Shown here: positions 12,601 to 21,396 of the stretch, one piece after another
Position numbering within the stretch: position 1 is the stretch's first letter
Layout of the letters: every line of letters starts with the position of its first letter
Assembly (NCBI RefSeq): GCF_002776525.5
Contig: NC_045441.1
Span: forward strand, 130,863,402-130,927,401
Direction: 5' to 3'
Length of the DNA: 64,000 nt
Source of the DNA: Piliocolobus tephrosceles
Lineage: Eukaryota > Chordata > Mammalia > Primates > Cercopithecidae
Translations under genes and position numbers: made by a program
Notes under the pieces: generated by a model
What the model was told of the DNA's origin: nothing
What the model saw: only the letters and a program-made list of their open reading frames with translations
Database searches by the model: none

Positions 12601-15600
12601 TTCTATGCTGTCATCAAAATCTAGGTCTGTATGTCTACCAAGTGTCAAAGACAGTGTTTGCTGGCAAGAACCCCTTTCCTCCATTTGTGTCCCTTAAAAA
12701 TATTAGTTAAATAGCTTTAACCATTCTCCCCTAGGCCCAACAGATATAGAGAAAAAAAAAAAAAGACTCTTACCCATATAGTAAGGCCAAAAAGGTAAAA
12801 TTAGGTATTTAATTTACTGCAAAGGCAAGTGACAGTATATCAGCTACATTCTGATTGTGTTTATGACTAGGGCTGTACTCATTCTAACTCTGCACTGATT
12901 AAGGAGAAATGAGTATCACTTATTAATGTGAAACCCCAGGACAAGTTCTTACTATTTTTTTATTTTGGGGACAATAGTATTCTGATGCCAGCCCCTTCAG
13001 AGAATGGAGAATGTATGAGGTCAGTTCAACTTAAATAGGTATGATCAATCACTAGCTCTTCAGAAGTGATGTGAGATTTCATAGAAAAAAAGAAACCTTA
13101 GTAGTCTTGCTAAGTCCACACAAAAGAAGAAAGGAGAGAAGCTGAATTGTCAAATACAGAAAAGAATCTTTGAGATGAAAAAGCTTAGAAATCATTACTT
13201 ACATCTATCCTGTGATTTTTTTTTTTCAGGTAATATCTTCATTTGTCACAAGATGCAAAGTGACTCCCCTGGAGTCATAGAAGAAGTTGAAAATGAAGCT
13301 GATTGGTTTCTCTCTGCTGATGTGATATATAAAATTGGTTAGTCTGCCTTAGACCCATACCAGTTACTATTATCCTATAAAATTTATACTGATGACTCAA
13401 TTTATTCCAGTTTTAAGACATGCTTTTAAAGCTCTTTTTTTCTATTTTATTATTCTTTCCTTTTCCTATCTTTTTTTAGGTGACCTGGGCCATGCAACAT
13501 CAATAAACGAACCCAAAGTGGAAGAAGGAGATAGTCGCTTCCTGGCTAATGAGATTTTACAAGAGGTATAGATTAGGGAAACAGAGTATTTTATAATCCA
13601 TTGAACCTTTGACTCTCAAATGGAGGATCTCAGTGCAAAAAATTAAAACTGTATATTTATCATTATAGTACCTCTCTTCCCATTCAGAATGGAGACCAAA
13701 GATAGGAGAGAAACTCTTCCAAAAAAGTAAGGAAAGCTGGCTCAATTAAGGATGAATCAATATTCAGACTTTTCTTTCTAAATGCCCTTTACTATTTCCA
13801 GATATTTCTTAGACTTCCTAACCTCATGGATTGCCTACTAAGAAGCAAGCCTTTTCCTCAAGCCCATATTGGTCCAGTCCATCTTTATCATGCCATTATC
13901 GTTCTGATAGCACCACCAGTTTCAGTTATTGAAATGACGTTTAGTCATTGCCCATTTTCTCCAATGTCTTTTCAGTCAGGCCTAGGGAGGATATAACTTC
14001 TTCCTGGGTGATAGTCAGGTGAAAATGAGTATTTCCTTCCTGTGATCAGCCAAGTTATGTAGCAAGCCTTTCTGAGCCTGACAGCAAAATGGCAGTAAGT
14101 TTCTGCCTTGAACTCCTCAAGGCACAGCAGTGATAATCAGGTAGATTTATGTTCTCTCTTCTCTAGAACTCACTGACTACAGTGAATGTACCTTTGACCA
14201 TCATATCTGTTTAGACCTTATATGCACTCGAATGAACCTTTCCTACCAGTTGTATTTTAATTTAGACTCACTCTGCTTGGCATAGTAACTGGCCTTCCTG
14301 TCTTCTGTTTTGAAGGATTACCGGCACCTTCCCAAAGCAGACATATTTGCCTTGGGCTTAACAATTGCAGTGGCTGCAGGAGCAGAGTCATTACCCACCA
14401 ATGGTACTGCATGGCACCATATCCGCAAGGGTAACTTTCCGGACGTTCCTCAGGAGCTCTCAGAAAGCTTGTCCAGTCTGCTCAAGGTGATATCTCTTAT
14501 AAGATGAACAGAAGATGCAATATCTTTTTTTTTTTTTTAATGCACTGGCAAGTAGTTGGGCAAGAAAAATGGAGATGCTGGTAGTGTCACTAACAGAAAA
14601 AGGAATGTGACTAGAAGTCCAGAAAAAATAAGGGGCAGGGCCGGGTGCAGTGGCTCATGCCTGTAATCTCAGCACTTTGGGAGGCCAAGGCAGGTGGATC
14701 ACGAGGTCAGAAGGTGAGACCATCATGGCTAACACGGTGAAACCCCGTCTTTACTAAAAATACAAAAATTAGCTGGGTGTGGTGGCAGGTGCCTGTAGTC
14801 CCAGCTACTCGGGTGGCTGAGGCAGGAGAATGACTTGAACCTGGAGCTTGCAGTGAGACAAGATCACGCCACTGCATTCCAGCCTGGGTGACAGAGCAGC
14901 GAGACTGTCTTAGAAAAAAAAAAAAAATCGGGGGGTGGTGACACGGATGGAGAATTTCTTTCTTTCTTTCTTTTTTTTTTTTGAGACGGAGTCTGGCTCT
15001 GTCACCCAGGCTGGAGTGCAGTGGCCGGGTCTCAGCTCACTGCAAGCTCCGCCTCCCAGGTTCCCGCCATTCTCTTGCCTCAGCCTCCCGAGTAGCTGGG
15101 ACTACAGGCTCCGGCCACCTTGCCCGGCTAGTTTTTTGTATTTTTTTAGTAGAGACAGGGTTTCACCGTGTTAGCCAGGATGGTTTCGATCTTCTGACCT
15201 CGCGATCCACCCGTCTCGGCCTCCCAAAGTGCTGGGATTACAGGCTTGAGCCACTGCGCCTGGCCAGATGGAGAATTTCTTAAGGAAACTGAGAGGATAC
15301 TGTAAAATCTTTCATGCTTAGTTTAAAAATCCTGTTACAAATATTTTTTTCATTTGCCCTTTCTAACAATGCTGTAAGGTAGGCAGGTGGCATCTTATCT
15401 TGCAGTTGAGGAAACCATGGCTCAGAGCAGCTCCTTGACACCTGTAGTGACAATGAATTACGGGTTAACTCCACAATCAAATCTGGTCCTTTAGCTCCTA
15501 CTTCAGGGTTTTAACTTTTGTTAGTGATAACAGGGATAGTACTAAAAGAATGAATTTCTATTATATGTAAGAAGGTATAAGACTACTTTATTGATAATTG

Positions 15601-18600
15601 ATAATACCAACTATTTGAGCTATTAGAAAAAAGGCACGATGTCAATTCAAAAATTTGTTTTACTTGTACTTAATGACATCTGAGTAGTGTGGGGACAAGA
15701 AAAGGAAGATACTATGTTGAAATAGACACAAAAAGCTTATATTATCAAGCTTAACCATGTCAAGAAAAATGTATATATGACTTTTAAATCATGTCTTAAG
15801 GAACAGGATTGATTAGGATTCCCAAAACAGCCTTAGAAATATCTATTTCCTTGGAGATTAGATTTCTTTGGGTGGCAGAGGACAGGGTCTCACTCTGTTA
15901 CCTAGACTGGAGTGCAGTGGCACAATCATAGCTTACTGCAGCCTTGACCTCCTGGGCTCCAGCAATCCTCCTGCCTCAGCTTCCTGAGTAGCTGGACTAC
16001 AGGTGTGGGAGATTCACAGTTTACCTGCAAACCTCAAATGTATTTACAAATCTGGCCTTCTTCCTGACTTCTTTTGCTTTCCTGAAAGGAGGCAAACTCT
16101 TCCTCCTTCCTTTTGTTCAGTCTAATCACCTAATTCCATGTGTAAACCACTTTTGCATTTAGTTGATATTTCAGTACGTAAATGCTGGCCCTGTACTGGA
16201 CAATACATATATTAATTGGTTAAATTCTAAAAATAGTCCAAGAAGGTAAATATAATTATCCCAAATTTCAGGTAAGGGAAATGGAGCTTCAGCAAAATTT
16301 ATAAAACAAATGGTGGAGTTGGCTCAGAATTTTGGTCAGTGTTTTCTTCATTATATGACAGTGTCAGTTGCTGTATATAATTAGGTATTTTCTACTCTAT
16401 TCAAATCATGATAGGTTAGACATCTTCTACCTTAAAATAAATGCTTTAGGAATACTGTCATGTTGGGTTATTAATATTAAGTAAAAAAGCAACATGATGT
16501 GCTAGAAAGTAAACTGGAGTAAGAGTTGGGCAAGCTGGGTTTTGGTCTTGGCCATTCCATAATTTGGATAATTTTTATCAAGGGTCTTAGTTTTTTCTGC
16601 TTTAAAACTAAGGCAATAGACTAGTTAGCCAGCCAGTTCCAAAATAGGATTAAAGACAAATCAGGCTGGGCGCGGTGGCTCACGCCTGTAATCCCAGCAC
16701 TTTGGGAGGCCGAGGCAGGCGGATCACGAGGTCAGGAGATCGAGACCATCCTGGCTAACACAGTGAAACCTCGTCTCTACTAAAAAATACAAAAAACTAG
16801 CTGGGCGAGGTGGCGGGTGCCTGTAGTCCCAGCTACTCGAGAGGCTGAGGCAGGAGAATGGCGTAAACCCGTGAGGTGGAGTTTATAGTGAGCTGAGATC
16901 TGGCCACTGCACTCTAGCCTGGGTGACAGAGTGAGACTCTGTCTCAAAAAAAAAAAAAGAAAAAAAGAAAAGACAAGTCAAAGATGTGGACAACTGGTGC
17001 TACTAGACATGGACAATCCTCCTGCCCAAGGTGGAGCTCAGTTTTCATTTCTTCCCTCTGCACAAAGCAGAAGCAAAGTCTTACAAAATCCACCAGGAGA
17101 AGCTGGGTTGGAGGTGGCTTCAGCGATAAGATTTTCCCCAATAGTGAAGCTTCTATTTATTTCCTCTTGGTCCTATATCATCAGAACATGATCCACCCTG
17201 ATGCTGAACAGAGACCTTCTGCAGCAGCTCTGGCCAGAAATAGAGTTCTCCGGCCTTCCCTGGGAAAAACAGAGGAGCTCCAACAGCAGCTGAATTTAGA
17301 AAAGTTCAAAACTGCCACACTGGAAAGGTATATTTTTGGATGATGGGGGTCAAAAAAGAATCTGAGCACTACTCACAATGCTATGACTAGTCTACTGTGT
17401 CTTCTCTGTGGATTCAAGTATAAATATATTCACCATTATAATACATAGGTCCCTGCCCATAAGGAAACTGGCAGCATGCAGCTCTTTGTAGCATCGGGCT
17501 GGGAGGCTCTGTGATTAGGTTGCTTGAGAGAGAAATTTCCAGTTAATGAAAACAAGGGAAGCAAGAGTGAGGAATATAAGGAAATACCAGTAAAGACAAC
17601 TTAGGATTCTAAGTGACAGCGGGTATCTTAGTAACTGGTTGGTGATCGCCTAATACAAGATAACCGCGGGTAAGATGGATAAGACCTATTTTAGAAACCC
17701 ATTAAATTTCAGGGGCAGGCAGGTAGACATACTGTCCTGGTACACATTTAGAGGAAGGATTATTTTTCTGAGCAAAGAAAACAATCTGTTCTCCTGCTCA
17801 TCTGTTCTTGTACTCATGCCTATATTTACTTGTTAATCCATTCCTTCAATAAATGGGAATGCGAATACTTACCTGGCAGGGAAGATACCATGATCACGAA
17901 GGTGGTTTTTCCCAGGGTGAGACTCATCTACTGACTCCGGATGTGCTGACCCCTGTGATGTCCCCAAAGGTGGAAAACTTGACTGCATAAGTGGTGGTAA
18001 TGGGGGACTATGTTCATGCTTTCCCCTGAAAAATGAAAAAAAAAAAAAAGGAATTCAGTGGGGTGGGGTTGGAGATGAGCAGTGTTCTGAAGGCATTTTT
18101 GAGTAATTATTACATATTCCGTACACTGCTGAAAATACAAAAGAAAATGAAAAATTGTCCTTAAAATAAGCTTAAGTCCAACTTCTCTTGGATATACAAT
18201 CATCCATCTTGGAAAGATTAGCTTTGAAGCATCCCTAACCTGATTTCTTAGTATTAATAATAATTTGTAGAGACTCTTGGCCTTTAGTCAGGTCAATCTT
18301 CCTAATAAGCCACTTAATATGTTTCTGTTCTCGTTTTGAATTCCATTGTCCCAGCTAATAAAGTATAAAGTACTATACTTACATATGTTATTCACAAGAA
18401 TGTAAGTACCACTTAAGGTGTGGTGTGTACATTCTGGCAAGTCAGCTATGGAGACACGGTGACTATCATCAGCCAGTACAAGTGATGGGCACCCATCATA
18501 GAGATGGGGCAGACAGCATCTTGAAATTCTCTAGACCAGGAATCCCCAACCCCTGGGCCATGAGCCAGTACCAGTCTGTGGCCTGTTAGGAACCGGGCTG

Positions 18601-19857
18601 CACAGCAGGAGGTGAGCAGTGGGTGAGTGAGCACTACCGCCTGAGCTCTGCCTCCCATCAGATCAGTGGTAGCATTAAATTCTTACAGCACAAACCCAAT
18701 TGTGAACTGTGCACGTGAGGGATCTAGGTTGTGTACTCCTTCCAAGAATCTAATACCTGATGATCTGAGGTGCACCATTTCATCCTGAAACTGTCTCCTC
18801 CCCTGACTCCCCATCCATGGAAAAATTGTCTTCCTTGAAATCAGTCCCTGATTCCAAAAAGGTTGGGGACTGTTGGTCTAGACCAAGTGTTGGAAAACTT
18901 GTTCCGTGAAGGGCTAGACAGTAAATATTTCATGCTTTGTGGGCCATATGCTTTTTGCTGTAATGATTTCAACTCTGCTGTTGTAGTGTAAAAACAGCCA
19001 CTGACAACATATAAATGAGTGGCTGTGTTCCAATAAGACTTTATAAATACAGGTTATGGGCCAGATTTGACTCAGAAGTTTTGTTGACCCTGGTACCTTT
19101 CATATGTAGCCTGAAGAGCTGTTCACTTAATTTAAAACATTTTAAAGATCATTTATACTCCAATCAGCAGAGTCTGGGGAGCTAAACCTACCATGTTGTA
19201 TGACATGTATGTGTCAACCATTTTTCATGACAACCATAGTAACTGAATTTTCTATTCTGTACATAGCTCAGGCTTTTTTTCTGTAAATACTGAAAAAGAA
19301 AAACATGTATATATTAGTTTTGATCATGTATATCTCTGATTGGAGATCAAGTAGTCTTTGCTTTTCCCCCCTTGCACTTCAGGGAACTGAGAGAAGCCCA
19401 GCAGGCCCAGTCACCCCAGGGAGATATCCATCATGATGACGCTGGGGTCTCTGGGACCCACACAGGATCAAGAAGCACAAAACGCCTGGTGGGAGGAAAG
19501 AGTGCAAGGTCTTCAAGCTTTACCTGTGAGTAATCTTTCCCTTAAGGACTCATTTTGCACCAGCCAACCTTTTACTGTAGAACCTCTGGAAATAGATACC
19601 AGCTGTCCCAACCTTCCTCTTATAAAATGAAAAAATTAGCCAACTTGAATGCCCAAGGATTTCAAAAGCCACTACTAATTTACCATTTTATAGCCAAGAT
19701 CCTAAAGCTAGTAAGGCTTTGTATTAGCAGTGGTCCCAGATACAGTAATTGGAAACCATTTCTCCTCTATTGTTATATTCCTAATGCCACTGATCAATAA
19801 CTTAATTACTTCTCACACTTTTGATGAACAGCAGGAGAGCGTGAGCCTCTGCACTGA
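3474..19857 (+). CDS. WEE2: WEE2, Wee1-like protein kinase 2 (3' eleven coding exons; 5' end outside window)
   Basis: Joining 3474-3670, 5480-5525, 8295-8467, 10166-10287, 12411-12557, 13230-13337, 13480-13565, 14316-14486, 17185-17327, 19383-19525 and 19832-19857 gives 453 codons plus TGA with no break. All internal borders are AG...GT. The kinase domain shows the glycine loop IGVGEFGTVY (residues 104-113 counted from the first residue in the window), the ATP-binding lysine in YAIKRS (127), the catalytic loop HLDIKPSN (223-230, Asp 225) and GDLG (265-268), where most kinases have DFG. DLG and the overall sequence match the Wee1 family. WEE2 is known as an oocyte-specific nuclear kinase that phosphorylates CDK1 on Tyr15, holding prophase I arrest and supporting exit from metaphase II; human mutations cause fertilisation failure. 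Against a 567-residue human protein, about 114 N-terminal residues are missing here and must lie upstream. No sign of a pseudogene. Confidence 0.96.
4960..5130 (+). mobile_element. MIR SINE
   Basis: MIR core features are present: GGTGTCAGACCTGGCTCCAA, then TCTGCCACTTGCTAATTG and TTGACCTAGAGTTATTTAAC. An ancient mammalian repeat. Confidence 0.8.
5150..5455 (+). mobile_element. L2-like 3' end fragment
   Basis: Diverged text with the L2 tail pattern: CCTTTCC...GAAAGCC..., then CTAGAACCTAGCATAGTTCA and GGCTCAATAAATATTAA. It ends just before a WEE2 exon. Confidence 0.55.
5480..5525 (+). CDS. WEE2: WEE2 coding exon, 46 bp
   Basis: A very short exon between a T-rich acceptor (TTTTTTAAG) and the donor GTAAGC. 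It encodes an acidic, glycine-rich linker, EEAGPEEGKGGLPAK. It begins with the last base of the Leu codon split from the previous exon and ends on a full codon, so the frame is kept. Confidence 0.9.
5565..5800 (+). repeat. Polypyrimidine (C/T) tract of about 235 bp
   Basis: Almost pure C and T on the + strand, starting about 40 bp after a WEE2 donor site. Long homopurine-homopyrimidine tracts can form triplex (H-DNA). Open frames inside it are artefacts of composition. Confidence 0.9.
6838..6905 (+). repeat. TG/TA-rich microsatellite
   Basis: Degenerate alternating TGTA/TATG text in a WEE2 intron (ATGTGTATTTGTGTATATGT and so on). Confidence 0.7.
7520..7740 (+). mobile_element. MIR SINE, diverged
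   Basis: Old MIR-like text: CTTGACACTATCCTAAGGTA, a long diverged middle, then TCATCTCACAGATAGAAAAA CTG and ACTAGCTGGGCAATG. Edges approximate. Confidence 0.55.
8295..8467 (+). CDS. WEE2: WEE2 coding exon with glycine loop and ATP-binding lysine
   Basis: Begins RCVLRETNM and carries the start of the kinase fold: YEKEFLEVEKIGVGEFGTVY, then the lysine in VYAIKRSMK. The acceptor is TTTAG and the donor GTGAGT, splitting a Glu codon after GA. This is the N-lobe of the catalytic domain. Confidence 0.95.
8685..9003 (-). mobile_element. Alu, full length, antisense
   Basis: Poly-T first, then GATGGAGTCTCGGTCTGTCA through GTGAGCCATTGCACCTGGCT. The flanks share GATCATGACG/GATCATGATG, a likely target duplication. 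Lies in a WEE2 intron. Confidence 0.95.
9395..9569 (-). mobile_element. Alu, left half only, antisense
   Basis: Poly-T, GAGATGGAATCTAGCTCTGC, then Alu sequence up to CACCACACCTGGCTAGTT, where it stops. The rest of the element is absent. Confidence 0.9.
10166..10287 (+). CDS. WEE2: WEE2 coding exon, kinase N-lobe
   Basis: Encodes NLALHEVYAHAVLGHHPHVV and RYYSSWAEDDHMIIQNEYCN. It covers the C-helix glutamate region and the hinge (QNEYCNGG) that is typical of Wee1 kinases. The acceptor CATAG and the donor GTAAGT are clean; the exon ends after the first base of a Gly codon. Confidence 0.95.
10703..11018 (-). mobile_element. Alu, full length, antisense
   Basis: A complete antisense Alu, from poly-T to CACCGCACCTAGCT. 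GAGTGACTTCATTTTT occurs on both sides as the target duplication. Confidence 0.95.
11396..11690 (+). mobile_element. Alu, full length
   Basis: Begins GGCCAGGCACAATGGCTCAC and ends in a 14-base A tail. AGTGTTC flanks it on both sides. Confidence 0.95.
12240..12345 (+). mobile_element. MER2/Tigger-type DNA transposon terminal fragment
   Basis: GGGGCTTTGGTATCTGCAGG, then GGTCCTGGAGCTAATCCCC resembles the end of MER2-like Tigger elements. It lies only 65 bp before a WEE2 exon. Confidence 0.7.
12411..12557 (+). CDS. WEE2: WEE2 coding exon with catalytic loop
   Basis: Follows a TTTCCCAG acceptor and ends at a less usual donor, GTCAGT. It encodes GGSLQAAISENTK, the helix LKDILLQISLGLKYIHNSG and the catalytic loop MVHLDIKPS with the catalytic Asp. 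An open frame runs upstream of the acceptor into repeat sequence but is not part of the protein. Confidence 0.95.
13230..13337 (+). CDS. WEE2: WEE2 coding exon, kinase C-lobe insert
   Basis: Encodes NIFICHKMQSDSPGVIEEVE and ENEADWFLSADVIYKI. The segment between the catalytic loop and DLG is longer and more acidic than in ordinary kinases, as in other Wee1 members. The acceptor follows a long T run and the donor is GTTAGT. Confidence 0.94.
13480..13565 (+). CDS. WEE2: WEE2 coding exon with DLG motif and activation segment
   Basis: Begins GDLGHATSINEPKVEEGDSR and ends FLANEILQE on a full codon. Asp of DLG is the magnesium-binding residue; Leu in place of Phe is normal for Wee1 kinases. The segment lacks a classic TxY activation-loop motif. 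The donor is GTATAG. Confidence 0.95.
14316..14486 (+). CDS. WEE2: WEE2 coding exon, kinase C-lobe
   Basis: Encodes DYRHLPKADIFALGLTIAVA, AGAESLPTNGTAWHHIRKG and the helix QELSESLSSLLK. The KADIFALG motif is the structural F-helix Asp region of protein kinases. The exon starts and ends in phase 0. Confidence 0.95.
14639..14927 (+). mobile_element. Alu, full length
   Basis: Begins GGCCGGGTGCAGTGGCTCAT; ends in an A tail. Lies in a WEE2 intron. Confidence 0.95.
14961..15266 (-). mobile_element. AluY, full length, antisense, perfect target duplication
   Basis: GATGGAGAATTTCTT (15 bp) flanks both ends exactly (14946-14960 and 15267-15281). The text carries GGCTCCGGCCACC and GGATTACAGGCTTGAGCC, features I associate with Old World monkey AluY. 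Confidence 0.95.
15865..16008 (-). mobile_element. Alu monomer (FLAM-like), antisense
   Basis: ACAGGGTCTCACTCTGTTAC to GAGTAGCTGGACTACAGGTG. It has the left arm only and an old sequence. Confidence 0.8.
16664..16968 (+). mobile_element. AluY, full length
   Basis: Begins GGCTGGGCGCGGTGGCTCAC. It is flanked by AAAGACAAATCA and AAAGACAAGTCA. It ends about 215 bp before a WEE2 exon. Confidence 0.95.
17185..17327 (+). CDS. WEE2: WEE2 coding exon, end of kinase domain
   Basis: Encodes NMIHPDAEQRPSAAALARN, with the conserved D..RPS of the last kinase subdomain, followed by EELQQQLNLEKFKTATLE, a predicted C-terminal helix. The acceptor is ATCAG and the donor GTATAT. An upstream Alu ends about 200 bp before it. 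Confidence 0.94.
18537..18875 (+). mobile_element. MER1-type hAT-Charlie DNA transposon
   Basis: Starts CAGGAATCCCCAACCCCTGG and ends GGTTGGGGACTGTTG, imperfect inverted ends. The 8-bp flanks CTCTAGAC and GTCTAGAC match at 7 of 8, as expected for hAT. It is non-autonomous, with no transposase frame. Confidence 0.85.
18884..19095 (+). mobile_element. Second hAT-type MITE abutting the first
   Basis: CAAGTGTTGGAAAACTTGTT ... AGGGCTAGACAGTAAATATT ... TGTGTTCCAATAAGACTTTA belongs to a common non-autonomous hAT family; I cannot give the subfamily. It begins at the base after the MER1 target duplication. Confidence 0.7.
19383..19525 (+). CDS. WEE2: WEE2 coding exon, C-terminal tail
   Basis: Encodes ELREAQQAQSPQGDIHHDDA, then a Gly/Ser/Thr-rich stretch and KRLVGGKSARSSSFT. 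The basic, serine-rich end (KRLVGGKSARSSS) could hold regulatory phosphorylation sites; that is inference. The donor is GTGAGT. Confidence 0.93.
19832..19857 (+). CDS. WEE2: WEE2 last coding exon with stop
   Basis: After the acceptor AACAG it completes a Ser codon and encodes GEREPLH followed by TGA at 19855-19857. The 3' untranslated region continues in the same exon. Confidence 0.92.
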
Positions 19858-20465
19858 AGGAAGAAAAGGAAGCAGCCCTTGGTTTGACCTATGGATTATG
19901 AGGTTGCTGTTGCTGATTCCCCACGAAGGATCCCAGGGACTCATTGTACATAGAAAGGAATAGAATTTAGTTTAGAGTTGAAGTCACAGCTTACAGGAAA
20001 TGTGCCTGGATTTTCCACAGTGCTTCCCAGGTTATATGATGCTGTTGCTAAGAGAGAATTCCCAGCTTCTTGAGGAAGTGGGTTTCCTAATGTATACCCT
20101 TTCTGATATTGTATTTATTAAATAAATGGCTTCACCATTATGTGAGGTGGGTAAAAGTTAGACTGTATGCAACTTGGACATCTCTGAGCTGGCTGTTAAC
20201 TTGCAGAACAAAAATGCTGTGGGGAGGGGCTTCAGGGAAAACCTGATGTGCCTGTGGTTGTTCTCCATCTATTTGCCCTGCCTCTCTTCTGGCTGTTCTG
20301 GTTGGTTTGATAGTCCGGGTCTCACCAATTTCTCATGATTTTTATGAGAATTTGACCTTGTTTCCTGTTTTTTAAGATCATATTTTATCTAAATCCTTTT
20401 TCTATACACATTTTAAAAGAAATAGAATACTGTGTTTTAAATAAAGGTTTTTATCTTGTCCAAAG
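19858..20465 (+). other. WEE2: WEE2 3' untranslated region with candidate poly(A) signals
   Basis: AATAAA hexamers occur at 20121-20126 and 20440-20445. Either could end the transcript; the sequence alone does not choose. No other gene-like signal is present in this stretch. Confidence 0.55.
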
Positions 20466-21179
20466 CCTAATTACAGGTAAAATATCCTTCTTTGTAAAAT
20501 GTAACAAAGAACAAGAAATTTATGTTGGAGAACATTTTATGAATAAAAGGGTAAGAGAATTCAGTGGGTCAGTAGTAACAGGTCTTGGTGGCAAGTCTCA
20601 GCTTCACAGATCTAACAGTTAATAATAGTCAGGCTCTGCTAGAAAATTATGTTGGTCATAAAGGTATTTGATAAGCTCTGTTTGTGTCATCTTAGTGAAT
20701 GCAACCTGTTAATGATAATGGCTTTTTTGCTGCTTGATTTTCTTCTTTCCCTCTCATTTTTAAAAGCTAATTAAGTTTTTTTTAATTGAATAAACCCTAA
20801 TACTATTCTTTGTTCTGCTTTGGAGTAGCAATTCTTTCCATGCAATTAAGTGTGGTGGTGGTCTTCCTATAGCCCATTGCCATTTTTCTTTACTAGGCTG
20901 TATTCAAAATTATAAAATGGGATTAGTTTATTTCTTGCCACCTCCTGCTGAACAACACACACACACCAGGCCATGTCCCTTGTAGTATAGTACAAGGTCA
21001 ACCACAATTTGTGATTTAGAAACAGGTAAATTATTAAGTACATCCAATGTATAGATGAGAATTGTTTGGTTATTCTAGTCTTCTCAGGCATTGATAACTA
21101 TGACTATTTGGGTCTACAGCCTCTTCTCTACTGTGTTCCTCAGCCTAGCTTCACAACTGAATGGACCTGGTGCCAGATT
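20466..21179. other. Intergenic, no gene seen
   Basis: AT-rich sequence after WEE2. It has a short CA run near 20956 and nothing else recognisable. Confidence 0.6.
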
Positions 21180-21396
21180 ATTGCCTGCTCTGGCTCTGGC
21201 TCTCTCGCTCTGGCTGTCTCGCTCTCGCTCTGGCTCGCCCACTCTCGTTCTTTCTGGCTCGCCTGTTCGCTCTCTTTCTCTCGCTCTCTGGCTCGCCCGC
21301 TCGCTCTCTCTCTCTCTCGCTCGTCCGCTTGCTCTCTCTCTCTCACTCTCTGGCTCTCTGGCTTGCTCTCTCGCTCTCTCTCTCTCTCTACAGTAG
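21180..21396 (+). repeat. CTCTCG/CTCTGG minisatellite
   Basis: About 215 bp of a degenerate hexamer array (GCTCTGGCTCTCTCGCTCTG and so on). CpG is dense compared with its surroundings. The open frames on both strands (Leu/Ser/Ala and Arg/Glu repeats) come from the array and are not genes. Confidence 0.9.
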
